A DNA stretch of 64,000 nucleotides from CAZDSS01 sp964508185 (GCA_964508185.1 CAZDSS010000001.1:1-64000), one strand, 5' to 3'. Positions 34,670 to 43,500 are shown, counted from the stretch's first letter. Notes: generated by a model not told the origin, from the letters alone. A program made the numbers and translations.

Positions 34670-35583
34670 GCGGCGTCTCCCTTGCGGCGGGCGATGTCGG
34701 CCACGACCGCATCGTAGTAGTTTTCGTAATAGTGGTCGGCGATTTCCCGCGCCGTGGTGATCCAGACGTCGGGCTGGCGCGACACGTAATCAAGGAATTC
34801 GGCGAAGGGGCCGATGCGATGCGGCTGACCGATCAAATAGGCGTGCAGCGGCACGCACATCACGGTGCCGGACCTTTCGCCTTCTTCCATCAGCTGGTCG
34901 AACTGCCGCTTGAGGCAATCCGCATACTGCCGCGGCGACATGTTGTAGACGAAGAAGCCGTAGTGGTCGTTGACCTCGAGGCTGTAGGGCATGGAGATGA
35001 GCTTGCCCTTCTTCACATGCACCGGCTGCGGCTGGTCGTCCTGGAACAGGTCGCAGGTATAGCGGATGCCGTATTCGGCCAGAAGATCCATGGTGCGTTC
35101 CGTATGGGTCAGCGCCGGGGCCAGCCAGCCCTGGATGGTCTGCCCGGTGCAGTCGCGCACGGTCTTGATGGAATCCTCGATGATCGCCCGTTCCTGGGCT
35201 TCGTCCATGCCGTAGCAGTAGCGCGTGTTGTAGATGCCGTGGGAGAAGAACTCCCAGTTGCGCTCGTTGGCGGCCTGGATGATTTCCGGGTGATGCTGGC
35301 ACATGGCGACGGACAGCGACACGGAGCCGCGCATGCCGTACTTGTCCATGGCCTCCATCATGCGCCAGTGACCGACGCGATTGCCGTAGTCGCGATGCGC
35401 ATAGCCCTGCACGTCGGGATGGGGCTTGGTCCAGGACTTGCGGAACGGATTGGCCGGCGGGTCGAGTTCGTAGAACTCGATGTTGGGCGCGATCCAGAAG
35501 GCGAGCTTCTTGCCGCCCGGCCAGACGATCTTCGGTCGATCGCGGTAGGGCCAGAAATCGTAAAGTTCGGGGTCAGCTTTCAT
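34666..35583 (-). CDS. Polysaccharide-deacetylase-fold hydrolase, allantoinase/cyclic-imidase type (copy 1)
   Basis: 305-residue paralogue of the downstream gene with the same layout: WPGGKKLAFWIAPNIEFYEL, HRDYGNRVGHWRMMEAMDKYGMRGSVSLSVAM, EFFSHGIYNTRY (SHG motif of the PuuE branch), GWLAPALTHTERTMDLLAEYGIRY and VMCVPLHAYLIGQPHRIG. The family known from allantoinase PuuE and cyclic-imide hydrolases opens amide rings with a metal-activated water. It follows the isochorismatase-type gene by 24 bases on the same strand. Having both copies side by side suggests different ring sizes or a two-subunit enzyme. Confidence 0.84.
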   Translation of the reverse strand: MKADPELYDFWPYRDRPKIVWPGGKKLAFWIAPNIEFYELDPPANPFRKSWTKPHPDVQGYAHRDYGNRVGHWRMMEAMDKYGMRGSVSLSVAMCQHHPEIIQAANERNWEFFSHGIYNTRYCYGMDEAQERAIIEDSIKTVRDCTGQTIQGWLAPALTHTERTMDLLAEYGIRYTCDLFQDDQPQPVHVKKGKLISMPYSLEVNDHYGFFVYNMSPRQYADCLKRQFDQLMEEGERSGTVMCVPLHAYLIGQPHRIGPFAEFLDYVSRQPDVWITTAREIADHYYENYYDAVVADIARRKGDAA

Positions 35584-35607
35584 CTGCCGTCTTGTCCCTT
35601 GCGTCGT

Positions 35608-36312
35608 TCATGCCTTGGGTTGGTAGGCCTTGAGCCAGTCGATCACCACCTGCACGGGCTCCACGTCGGCATATTTGAGCTGCAGGTCGGTGAGATTGGC
35701 GTAGTGGTAGCTTTCATGCTTGTCGGCCACGCATTCGATCGGAACGATGGTGCGATAGCCGCGGGACAGGGCGTCGACGGCGCCGGCGCGCACGCAGCCC
35801 GAGGTGGAGCCGCCGGTCAGGATCACGGTGTCCACCTTGAGATAGACCAGCAGGCTCTGCAGCGGCGTCTCGAAGAACGGCGACGGCATCCGCTTGTCAT
35901 AGATATAGTCGCGGTCGTAATCGATCTCGCAGCGGTCGTCGAACTCGTGGCGGCGCGAGCCGTACTTGATGTTCTGCAGGCTGTCGGGGGTGTTGGTGCG
36001 GGTGCCCCAGACGCCCGCGTCGGTGCCGTCGTTGCGATAGGCGACGCGGGTCCAGACCACCGGCATTCCCTTCTCGCGGGCGAGGCGGGAGATGGTGTTC
36101 ACATATTCGATCTGCCGCGGATCGGTCTCGTACGCGGTCTTGAACTCGTCGATCTTGGTATAGGCCTTCTGCAGGTCGATATTGACGATCGCCGCCTTCT
36201 CGCCGAAGCCGAACTTGTTGCGGCCCGGATTGGCCATCACTTCCTCAAAGAGCTCCCGCGCCGTCTTGTTCTCGCGGATCATGCGGGTGCCGATGATTTT
36301 CTCTTCACTCAT
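35608..36312 (-). CDS. Isochorismatase-fold cysteine amidohydrolase
   Basis: 234-residue cysteine hydrolase with the catalytic triad Asp46 (IVNIDLQKAYTK), Lys140 (YDKRMPSPFFETPL) and Cys173 (ILTGGSTSGCVRAGAVDALSRGY), including the cis-peptide TSGC. The closest function classes are N-carbamoylsarcosine amidase, maleamate amidohydrolase and ureidoacrylate hydrolase, all of which remove ammonia or carbamoyl from a linear acid amide. Preceded by the HMG-CoA-lyase-type gene (29-base gap) and followed by the imidase-like pair: a ring-opening enzyme and a half-amidase in one operon. Confidence 0.88.
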   Translation of the reverse strand: MSEEKIIGTRMIRENKTARELFEEVMANPGRNKFGFGEKAAIVNIDLQKAYTKIDEFKTAYETDPRQIEYVNTISRLAREKGMPVVWTRVAYRNDGTDAGVWGTRTNTPDSLQNIKYGSRRHEFDDRCEIDYDRDYIYDKRMPSPFFETPLQSLLVYLKVDTVILTGGSTSGCVRAGAVDALSRGYRTIVPIECVADKHESYHYANLTDLQLKYADVEPVQVVIDWLKAYQPKA

Positions 36313-36341
36313 CTCTCTTGTTCTCCTGACTGATTGACGGC

Positions 36342-37298
36342 TCAGGCCGCGGCCCTGGTGGCGGGCTGGAAACCGAGGGGAAGGCCCGCATCCGGGACGA
36401 AGCCGTAAAGCTCCTCGCCCGGAAGCGCGGCGGCGACGATCTCGCGCACCTTGACGAGCTTCTCGAGATTGATCCCGGTCTTGAGGCCCATGGCTTCCAG
36501 CATGAAGACGAGATCTTCGGTGACGATATTGCCGCTGGCGCCCGGCGCGAAGGGGCAGCCGCCGATGCCGCCAAGGGAGCTGTCGAGGGTATTGAGCCCC
36601 TCTTCAAGGGCGGCGAGCGCATTGGCAAGGCCGAGGCCGCGGGTATTGTGCAGATGGATGCCCTGGACCGCGTCCTTGCCGGCAACCCCCCGCACGAGAC
36701 GGATGATGTGCTTCACCTGGGTCGGGTTGGCATAGCCCGTGGTATCCGACAGACCCACCTCATCGACGCCCGCTTCCATCAGCCGCTCCGCAAGGCGGGC
36801 GATCTGGGCGTCCGGAATGGCGCCTTCAAGGGTGCAGCCGAAGACGGTCGAAAGGCTGCCCTCGAAGTGGGGCCGCTCGTTCTCCGGCAGGGACTTCACC
36901 AGCTCGGCGATCTGCCGCACTTCCTCGATCACCTGATCATGCGTCCGGCGCAGGTTCTTGAGGCTGTGGGTCTCGCTCACCGAAAGGGGCAGGGTGATCT
37001 TGTGGACGCCGCACTTGATCGCATTTTCTGCGCCGCGGAAATTGGGGACCAGCGCCGCGACGGTGAGGCCCGGAATGGTTTTGGCGAAGGCCACCACCTC
37101 GGCGGTATCCGCAAGCTGCGGCAACAGTTTGGGCGGCACGAAGGAGCCGACCTCGATCTCGCGCACGCCCGCCGCGGCTTCGGCCGCGATCCAGGCTTTC
37201 TTGGCTTCGAGGGGCATGATGGACTTGATGCTCTGCAGGCCGTCCCGCGGTCCCACTTCGCTTACCAGCACATCAATACCCGCCATTGCATCACTCAT
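36342..37298 (-). CDS. HMG-CoA-lyase-type enzyme (hydroxyacyl-CoA lyase)
   Basis: 318-residue TIM-barrel lyase of the HMG-CoA lyase/DRE family. The DRE-type start VSEVGPRDGLQ at residue 11, the E in REIEVGSFVPPKLLPQLAD, HLHNTRGLGLANALAALEEG and the HMGL signature SLGGIGGCPFAPGASGNIVTEDLV with its flexible-loop cysteine are all present. It splits a 3-hydroxy-3-methylacyl-CoA into acetyl-CoA and an oxoacid; citramalyl-CoA (to pyruvate) is a reasonable alternative to HMG-CoA given neighbours. First gene of the minus operon. ATG at 37298 has GGAGGG seven bases upstream; an adjacent ATG at 37301 is equally possible. Confidence 0.9.
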   Translation of the reverse strand: MSDAMAGIDVLVSEVGPRDGLQSIKSIMPLEAKKAWIAAEAAAGVREIEVGSFVPPKLLPQLADTAEVVAFAKTIPGLTVAALVPNFRGAENAIKCGVHKITLPLSVSETHSLKNLRRTHDQVIEEVRQIAELVKSLPENERPHFEGSLSTVFGCTLEGAIPDAQIARLAERLMEAGVDEVGLSDTTGYANPTQVKHIIRLVRGVAGKDAVQGIHLHNTRGLGLANALAALEEGLNTLDSSLGGIGGCPFAPGASGNIVTEDLVFMLEAMGLKTGINLEKLVKVREIVAAALPGEELYGFVPDAGLPLGFQPATRAAA

Positions 37299-37416
37299 CA
37301 TAACCCTCCATTGATTCGCATAGTGGGATGCTATATTTGTAAGACAAATTCGCAAGGGCCGGGACGAAAATTTAATACCCCGGCCGCACTTTCGGAAAGT
37401 CTCCAGAGAGGAAGAA

Positions 37417-38631
37417 ATGCAGTCACAAGGCGGGCGTACCGACGAACAGAACGCAACCAACGATCTGCCCCTGGCGGGCGTCAAGATCGTGGAATTCACC
37501 CACATGGTCATGGGGCCGTCGGTGGGCCTGATCCTCGGCGATCTTGGCGCCGACATCATCAAGGTGGAGCCCATCGGCGGCGACCAGACGCGCCGACTGC
37601 TTGGCGCGGGCGCCGGCTATTTCCCGACCTTCAACCGCAACAAGCGCAGCATCTGCCTTGACCTCAAGTCCGAAAAGGGCCTCGAGATCGCGCGCAAGCT
37701 CGCCTCTGAAGCCGATGTGCTGGTGGAGAACTTCCGCGCCGGCACCATGGACAAGCTGGGCCTCGGCTATGAGGCGCTATCGGCCATCAACCCCGGCCTT
37801 ATCTATTGTTCCGCCAAGGGTTTTCTGCCCGGGCCCTACGAGAACCGCACGGCGCTCGATGAAGTCGCCCAGATGATGGGCGGCCTTGCCTACATGACCG
37901 GCCCGGTGGGACGGCCGCTTCGCGCGGGCTCGTCGGTGATCGACATCACCGGCGGCATGTTCGGGGTGATCGGCATCCTCGCCGCGCTCCAGCAGCGTCA
38001 CCGCACTGGTCGCGGCAAGTATGTAACTTGTTCGCTTTATGAAACAACTGCCTTCCTGGTTGCCCAGCACATGGCCCAGATGGCGGTCACCGGCAAGCCG
38101 GCGCAGCCCATGCCCAACCGCATCTCCGCCTGGGCGATCTACGACCTGTTCGAGACCAAGGACGGCGAACGGGTGTTCGTGGGCGTGGTGAGCGACTCGC
38201 AGTGGGTCACCTTCTGCAAGGCCTTCGGCCTCGACGACCTCGGCAACAACGAGGCCTACCGCCAGAACAACCAGCGCGTGCTCGCCCGCGACGTCATCAT
38301 TCCGCGCGTGCAGGAGCTGTTCAAGGGCATGACCAAGGCCGAGCTTCTTGAGAAGCTCGAACAGATCGGCCTGCCCTTTGCCCCCGTCGCCAAGCCCGAG
38401 GATCTCTTCGAGGACAAGCATCTCAACGAATCCGGCGGCCTGGTGGAGGTGACGATCCCCGGCGGCAAGCCCACCCGCCTGCCGGCGCTGCCCATCGCCA
38501 TGGACGGCAAGCGCTTCCAGCGCCGTCTGGACATCCCGGAAGTGGGCCAGCATGCGCGTGAAACCCTCGCCTCCCTCGGCTATTCGGACGAGGAGATCGA
38601 GGCGCTGCTCGCGGAGAAGGTGGCGGGCTGA
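37417..38631 (+). CDS. CaiB/BaiF family CoA-transferase
   Basis: 404-residue class III CoA-transferase. VKIVEFTHMVMGPSVGLILGDLGADIIKVEP opens the Rossmann-like domain; the catalytic aspartate is Asp148 in NRTALDEVAQMMGGLAYMTGP. The C-terminal interlocked domain ends QHARETLASLGYSDEEIEALLAEKV. It moves CoA between a donor such as succinyl-CoA and an acceptor acid; L-malate/citramalate and itaconate CoA-transferases belong here. It is divergent (118 bases) from the HMG-CoA-lyase-type gene and 42 bases before the LeuC-type gene. GAGAGGAAG precedes the ATG. Codons 202-213 (near 38020-38055) are unusually A/T-rich. Confidence 0.9.
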   Translation: MQSQGGRTDEQNATNDLPLAGVKIVEFTHMVMGPSVGLILGDLGADIIKVEPIGGDQTRRLLGAGAGYFPTFNRNKRSICLDLKSEKGLEIARKLASEADVLVENFRAGTMDKLGLGYEALSAINPGLIYCSAKGFLPGPYENRTALDEVAQMMGGLAYMTGPVGRPLRAGSSVIDITGGMFGVIGILAALQQRHRTGRGKYVTCSLYETTAFLVAQHMAQMAVTGKPAQPMPNRISAWAIYDLFETKDGERVFVGVVSDSQWVTFCKAFGLDDLGNNEAYRQNNQRVLARDVIIPRVQELFKGMTKAELLEKLEQIGLPFAPVAKPEDLFEDKHLNESGGLVEVTIPGGKPTRLPALPIAMDGKRFQRRLDIPEVGQHARETLASLGYSDEEIEALLAEKVAG

Positions 38632-38673
38632 TCGCGATCGGCCCGTCGGAAACACAAGCTAAGGAAGAGTTCC

Positions 38674-40089
38674 GTGTCCGGAAGTTTGTTCGACAAGATC
38701 TGGCGCGCCCACGAAGTGGCCACCACGGCGGGCGGCGCCACCCTGGTGCTCATCGACCGCATCTTTCTCCATGAGCGGACGGGCAGCGTCGCGCTCAAGA
38801 GCCTGAAGGAGGCGGGGCGGTCGATCCTGACGCCGCGTCACGTCTTCTGCACCATGGACCATATCGTCGATACCTTCCCGGGGCGCACGGACAAGACCCT
38901 GATGCCCACCGGCACCGCCTTCATCACGGAAACCCGCGAGGCGGCGCGCGAGGCGGGCATCACCCTTTTCGACCTTGGCGACGAGCGTCAGGGCATCGTG
39001 CATGTGATCTCGCCCGAGCAGGGCATCGTCCTGCCGGGTCTGACCCTCGTCTGCCCCGACAGCCATACCTGCACGCAGGGGGCGTTCGGGGCGCTCGCCT
39101 GGGGCATCGGTTCGACTGACGCGGAGCATGCGCTGGCGACCTCCACCCTGCGCATCAAGAAGCCGAAGTCCATGCGCATCACCGTCACCGGCCAACTTGC
39201 GCCGGGTGTCACCGCCAAGGATCTCGCCCTCTATATCCTGTCCAGATACTCCGCGGGCGGCGGCAAGGGCCATGTGATCGAATATGCCGGCTCCGCCGTC
39301 GAGGCGCTGGAAATGGAAGGGCGCATGACCCTGTGCAACATGGCGACGGAATTCGCAGCCTTCTCCGGCATGGTGGCGCCCGACGACAAGACCTTCGCCT
39401 ATCTCGAGGGCCGTCCCTATGCCCCCAAGGGCACGGACTGGGACAAGGCCGTCGCCCACTGGCGCAGCCTCCGCAGCGATGCTGACGCGGTCTTCGACAA
39501 GGAGATCGTCATCGACGGCGCGGAAGTCTCCCCCATGGTCACCTGGGGCACCAGCCCGCAGCATGCTGCGCCCATCGACGGCGTGGTGCCGGATTTCGAT
39601 TCGGTGAGCAGCCGCGACAGCCGCGAGTCCTACGACCGCGCGCTCCAGTACATGGACCTCAAGCCGGGAACCCCGCTGTCCGAGGTTGCGATCGAGGCGG
39701 CCTTCATCGGCTCCTGCACCAACAGCAGGATCAGCGACCTGCGCCGCGCCGCGGCCATCCTCAAGGGGCGCAAGGTCAAGGAAGGGGTCAAGGCCATCTG
39801 TGTTCCCGGCTCCTCCAGCGTGAAGCGCCAGGCGGAGGCGGAAGGGCTCGACCAGGTGTTCAAGGACGCCGGCTTCGAATGGCGCGAGTCGGGCTGCTCC
39901 ATGTGCTTTTTCGCGGGCGGCGAAAGCTTCGGCCGCCGCGAGCGCGTGGTGTCCTCCACCAACCGCAATTTCGAAAGCCGTCAGGGGCCGGAGACGCGGA
40001 CCCATCTCGCCTCGCCCGAAATGGTCGCGGCGTCCGCCATAACCGGGCGCCTGACCGATCCGCGCAAACTCGCGGCCGCGGGCAACTGA
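38674..40089 (+). CDS. LeuC-type aconitase-family hydro-lyase, large subunit (paralogue)
   Basis: 471-residue 4Fe-4S hydro-lyase. Start MSGSLFDKIWRAHEV is LeuC-like; TLVCPDSHTCTQGAFGALAWGIGSTDAEH is the substrate-binding block and cluster cysteines are Cys348 (GSCTNSRISDLRRAA), Cys408 and Cys411 (GCSMCFFAGGESF). In leucine synthesis this family moves the hydroxyl of isopropylmalate, but the same fold hydrates citraconate or 2,3-dimethylmaleate. Lying with a CoA-transferase and an HMG-CoA-lyase-type gene rather than leuA/leuB argues for a catabolic paralogue. The GTG start has AAGGAAGAG upstream. Confidence 0.88.
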   Translation: MSGSLFDKIWRAHEVATTAGGATLVLIDRIFLHERTGSVALKSLKEAGRSILTPRHVFCTMDHIVDTFPGRTDKTLMPTGTAFITETREAAREAGITLFDLGDERQGIVHVISPEQGIVLPGLTLVCPDSHTCTQGAFGALAWGIGSTDAEHALATSTLRIKKPKSMRITVTGQLAPGVTAKDLALYILSRYSAGGGKGHVIEYAGSAVEALEMEGRMTLCNMATEFAAFSGMVAPDDKTFAYLEGRPYAPKGTDWDKAVAHWRSLRSDADAVFDKEIVIDGAEVSPMVTWGTSPQHAAPIDGVVPDFDSVSSRDSRESYDRALQYMDLKPGTPLSEVAIEAAFIGSCTNSRISDLRRAAAILKGRKVKEGVKAICVPGSSSVKRQAEAEGLDQVFKDAGFEWRESGCSMCFFAGGESFGRRERVVSSTNRNFESRQGPETRTHLASPEMVAASAITGRLTDPRKLAAAGN

Positions 40090-40123
40090 TCCCGCGCCGA
40101 CGTTCAGTTCCAGGGGACATACC

Positions 40124-40744
40124 ATGCAGCCCTTTACCCAATTGACCGCCGTCGCCATGCCCCTCATCCGGGCCAATGTGGATACCGACGCCATCATCCC
40201 CTCGCGCGAGATGAAGAAGGTGTCCAAGAAGGGCCTGTCCGAAGGCCTGTTCGCCGGCTGGCGCTATCTGGAAGTGGGCGGCCGCACGCCGAACCCCGAC
40301 TTCGTCATGAACAAGCCGGAATACAGGAATGCCGAGATCATCCTGGGCGGCGTCAATTTCGGCTGCGGCTCCAGCCGTGAGCATGCGGTCTGGGCCCTCG
40401 CCGAATACGGCTTCCGCGCCATCATCGCGCCGTCCTTTGCGCCGATCTTTCAGGCCAATTGCGTGACCAACGGGATTCTCCCGGTGGAGCTGCCGGAAGA
40501 GGCGATCGCCCGGCTGGCGGACGCCGTCGCCGCCGACCCGCAGAGCCGGAAGGTTCATATCGACCTGCCGGCGCAGACGGTGACCGGGCCCGACGGCGCC
40601 GCGTTCCGCTTCGAGATCGGCGAGGAGGCCAAGGAAATGCTGGTCGAGGGGCTGGATCCCATCGACCTCACCCTCAAGCAGCGGGACCGCATTCTCGCGG
40701 TTCAGGAACAGGCCCGGGCGGAGCGTCCCTGGTCGTTCCTGTAA
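40124..40744 (+). CDS. LeuD-type aconitase-family hydro-lyase, small subunit (paralogue)
   Basis: 206-residue swivel domain that pairs with the upstream large subunit. It shows NVDTDAIIPSREMKKVSKKGLSEGLFAGWRYL, the substrate-loop serine motif NFGCGSSREHAVWALAEYGFRAIIAPSFAPIFQANCVTNGILPVEL and a C-terminal helix ending RAERPWSFL. It lies 34 bases after the large subunit; GGGGAC precedes the ATG. A terminator follows, closing the three-gene operon. As with the large subunit, isopropylmalate isomerase activity is possible; citraconate or mesaconate hydration is my inference from context. Confidence 0.88.
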   Translation: MQPFTQLTAVAMPLIRANVDTDAIIPSREMKKVSKKGLSEGLFAGWRYLEVGGRTPNPDFVMNKPEYRNAEIILGGVNFGCGSSREHAVWALAEYGFRAIIAPSFAPIFQANCVTNGILPVELPEEAIARLADAVAADPQSRKVHIDLPAQTVTGPDGAAFRFEIGEEAKEMLVEGLDPIDLTLKQRDRILAVQEQARAERPWSFL

Positions 40745-40792
40745 GCGGGATTCCCATCGTCCCGTAATGATGATTCTTTTTGGATACAATTT

Positions 40793-40822
40793 AGGCGTGT
40801 CCTTCGGGACGCGCCTTTCTTT
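40793..40822 (+). terminator. Rho-independent terminator after the LeuD-type gene
   Basis: Ten-base-pair stem AGGCGTGTCC / GGACGCGCCT (one G-T pair) with a TTCG tetraloop, followed by TTCTTTC, about 50 bases after the stop. Confidence 0.85.
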
Positions 40823-40970
40823 CATGGCTATTTGCCGCCCCGGCGAAAGATGGTAAAAGGCCGGACTTCAGCCGCTCTGCGCCCCCTTCAAAAGAGCTTG
40901 TCCGGTTGTATTAACTTGCATTCAATAGGCCGGAAACCCGCAGAAAACTGCGGAAAATTTGCTCTGGATT

Positions 40971-40990
40971 ATGTACTAATAATATGATGT
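40971..40990. promoter_or_regulatory. AT-rich 20-base element upstream of TBDR 4
   Basis: ATGTACTAATAATATGATGT, whose reverse complement matches the element at 43636-43655 in 18 of 20 positions. Its right end continues as TATGATGTTATA, 11 of 12 identical to TATGACGTTATA at 33646. It stands 86 bases upstream of TBDR 4, in a good position for an operator or activator site. Confidence 0.5.
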
Positions 40991-41076
40991 TATATTTTAG
41001 GGACATCGGGGGGATCAGGAAGCGTTCAAGCCCCCCGCTTTGGCCCGATAAGACCAAAGTTTTGGGGAAGAAGCTA

Positions 41077-43437
41077 ATGAGCAAGCACAAGATCGCCCAT
41101 CTGTCCGGGGTCGCCACCTCCGTGGTCGCCCTCCTGGCAGTGGCAGCGCCCGCCCAGGCGCAGAGCACCTTTGCACTGGAAGAGATTACCGTCACCGCCC
41201 GTAAGCGTGAGGAGAGCATTCTTGATGCGCCGCTTTCCGTCGCCGCGTTTACCGGCAATGCGCTGGTCGAGCGCAGCATCTTCGACCAGAACGACCTGTC
41301 GCTCCAGACTCCGGGCTTCGACTTCACCGCTCCCGGCGGTCTCAGCACCGCCCGTCCGGTGATCCGCGGCATGTCCCAGTCGAGCCGCGCCGGCAGCGAG
41401 ACCAACGTCGCGACCTTCATCGACGGCGTCTATATCGACGGCTTCAGCGGCTCGTCCGTCTTCATGGATTCGCTCGAGCGCGTGGAAATCCTCCGCGGCC
41501 CGCAGAGCGCCCAGTACGGCCGCAACAGCTTCGCCGGCGCCATCAACTACATCACCAAGAAGCCCACCATGGACTTCGAAGCGGGTGTGACCGGCACCAT
41601 CGGTGAAGACAGCCGTTTCGGCGCCAGCGGCTATGTGAACGGCGCTGTGGTCGAGGACAAGCTGGCCGTCCGCATCGACGCCGGCTATGACGACACCGGC
41701 GGCTACTACAAGGATGCGGTGTCCGGCGAACATCTCAGCGCGCGCAAGACCTATTTCGCCCGCGCCGGCGTTCTCGCCAACTTCTCCGACGTGACCTCGG
41801 CCATCCTGCAGGTCACCTATCAGGACAGCCACACCAACACCTTCGCCCGCAACTTCATCGACCCGAACGATCCCAACATGTTCGGTCGCGTGTGGGGCGG
41901 CACCGCCTATCGCGGCCTGCCCACGCTCTATCGCGGCAAGCTCGAGGTCAATCCGGACGAAGCCTTCACCTACGACCCGCTGGCCTTCGCCGGCGACGAG
42001 GAAGTCCTCCGCGCCAACCTCACCATCACCGCGGACTGGGACGACGTGGTCCTGACCTCGATCACGGGCTACGAAGATCGCACCTTCGACACCCTGGCCG
42101 ACCAGGACCGTACGCCTGACGGCACCGAATTCACCCTGGCCCCCGCGGGCCCCGGTGGCGGCTCGCCGCGCTTCGTGACCATGCAGACCCTGTCGGGCAC
42201 GAAGGAAAAGCGTGAATCCTTCAGCCAGGAGCTGCGCCTTGAATCGAAGGGCAACAGCTTCGTGAACTGGGCCGTCGGCGGCTACTACAGCGAGCTGCAG
42301 ATCAACGAATTCCGCCGTCAGGGCGGCGTCCTGATCTCCGAGCGCACCACGGGTCCGGCCACCGTTCCGAACACCATCCCGGTGATCGTGGACGGCGTCA
42401 TCCCGGTCGCCGAGATCACCGACTACGAAACCCAGTTCCTGTCGGCCTTCGGCTCGCTCGACTTCAACATCACCGATCAGCTGGTGCTGTCGGGTGAAGG
42501 CCGCTACACCTGGGAAGACAAGTCGGTCAACAACACCTTCCTGAGCGCCGCTGCCAACAACGAAGGCTCCGGCCTCGAGATGGCGAAGTTCAAGTATTTC
42601 ACCCCGCGCGTCATCCTGACCTACACCCCGCAGGACGATCTGACGCTCTATGCCTCGGTGTCCAAGGGCACCAAGTCGGGCGGCATCAATGCCGGCGTGC
42701 GCGCGCTCTATGAAGACCCCAGCAACCCGCTGACCGAGGACGACATCACCTTCGCGCCGGAAAAGGCGTGGAGCTATGAGATCGGCACCAAGTTCAGCGC
42801 CTTCGACAACCGCCTGCGCGGCGCCGTCGCCGCCTACTATGTGGACTGGACCAACCAGCAGGTCTCCAACACCCATCGTGTTGCGGGCCGCAGCCTGGTC
42901 GCCATCCAGAACGCGGCGAAGACCGAAGTGAAGGGTGCTGAAGTCGAACTGACGGCGCTGCTCGCCGAAGGCCTGGTCGGCAACGTCGGCTACGCCTACA
43001 ACGACTCCAAGTACAAGGATGCCGTGTTCTCCGCCTACAACGTGGAAGACGCCGATCTCTACGGCTTCCCGGGCGGCGACGTGAGCGGCCACCGGCTGCA
43101 GAACACGTCGAAGCACAGCTTCAACGCCGGTCTCGAATACACCATGCCGGCCTTCGACGACTACTACGCCACGGCGCGCGCGGACTATGTCTATCGCAGC
43201 AAGCAGTTCGCGACGCCCGCCAACGTTGCGTGGGTCCCGTCCTACGACACCATCAATCTCAACCTCGCGCTTGAGAATGAATGGACCCGTATCGGCGCCT
43301 TCTGCAACAACGTCCTCAACAACAAGGACGCGAGCGTGGGCTTCAACAGCCGCAACATCAACGGCGAAGTGGTCTACCAGATTCAGCCTCGCGAAGGCCG
43401 CCGCTGCGGTCTCCGCCTGAGCCTGAAGATGAACTAA
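41077..43437 (+). CDS. TonB-dependent receptor (TBDR 4)
   Basis: 786-residue outer-membrane receptor with signal peptide MSKHKIAHLSGVATSVVALLAVAAPAQAQ, TonB-box-like FALEEITVTARKR, plug blocks LQTPGFDFTAPGGLSTARPVIRGMSQ and RVEILRGPQSAQYGRNSFAGAINYITKKP, and a barrel whose final strand is GRRCGLRLSLKMN. The start at 41077 is chosen for the intact signal peptide; the open frame begins at 40984. Together with the ABC-2 transporter and oxidative enzymes downstream it may belong to one uptake and conversion unit, though a terminator separates them. Confidence 0.92.
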   Translation: MSKHKIAHLSGVATSVVALLAVAAPAQAQSTFALEEITVTARKREESILDAPLSVAAFTGNALVERSIFDQNDLSLQTPGFDFTAPGGLSTARPVIRGMSQSSRAGSETNVATFIDGVYIDGFSGSSVFMDSLERVEILRGPQSAQYGRNSFAGAINYITKKPTMDFEAGVTGTIGEDSRFGASGYVNGAVVEDKLAVRIDAGYDDTGGYYKDAVSGEHLSARKTYFARAGVLANFSDVTSAILQVTYQDSHTNTFARNFIDPNDPNMFGRVWGGTAYRGLPTLYRGKLEVNPDEAFTYDPLAFAGDEEVLRANLTITADWDDVVLTSITGYEDRTFDTLADQDRTPDGTEFTLAPAGPGGGSPRFVTMQTLSGTKEKRESFSQELRLESKGNSFVNWAVGGYYSELQINEFRRQGGVLISERTTGPATVPNTIPVIVDGVIPVAEITDYETQFLSAFGSLDFNITDQLVLSGEGRYTWEDKSVNNTFLSAAANNEGSGLEMAKFKYFTPRVILTYTPQDDLTLYASVSKGTKSGGINAGVRALYEDPSNPLTEDDITFAPEKAWSYEIGTKFSAFDNRLRGAVAAYYVDWTNQQVSNTHRVAGRSLVAIQNAAKTEVKGAEVELTALLAEGLVGNVGYAYNDSKYKDAVFSAYNVEDADLYGFPGGDVSGHRLQNTSKHSFNAGLEYTMPAFDDYYATARADYVYRSKQFATPANVAWVPSYDTINLNLALENEWTRIGAFCNNVLNNKDASVGFNSRNINGEVVYQIQPREGRRCGLRLSLKMN

Positions 43438-43463
43438 CAGAGCCTTTCTATCCGTGCCTTGAT

Positions 43464-43500
43464 GCGCAGGTCCCGATTTCGGGGCCTGCGCTTCTTTTTT
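43464..43500 (+). terminator. Rho-independent terminator after TBDR 4
   Basis: Strong stem GCGCAGGTCCC / GGGGCCTGCGC (43464-43474 with 43481-43491) followed by TTCTTTTTT. Confidence 0.9.

Larger units (their letters stand above)
40745..41076. other. 332-base intergenic region before TBDR 4
   Basis: No gene seen. It contains the terminator at 40793, an inverted repeat CCGCAG-AAAA-CTGCGG (40938-40953), the AT-rich element at 40971 and the leader of TBDR 4. Confidence 0.5.

Noticed and set aside
38674..40744. Ordinary leucine biosynthesis leuCD
   Set aside because: Not excluded by motif, but the neighbours (CoA-transferase, HMG-CoA-lyase-type enzyme, imidase-like genes) and absence of leuA/leuB favour a catabolic paralogue, so no gene symbol was given.
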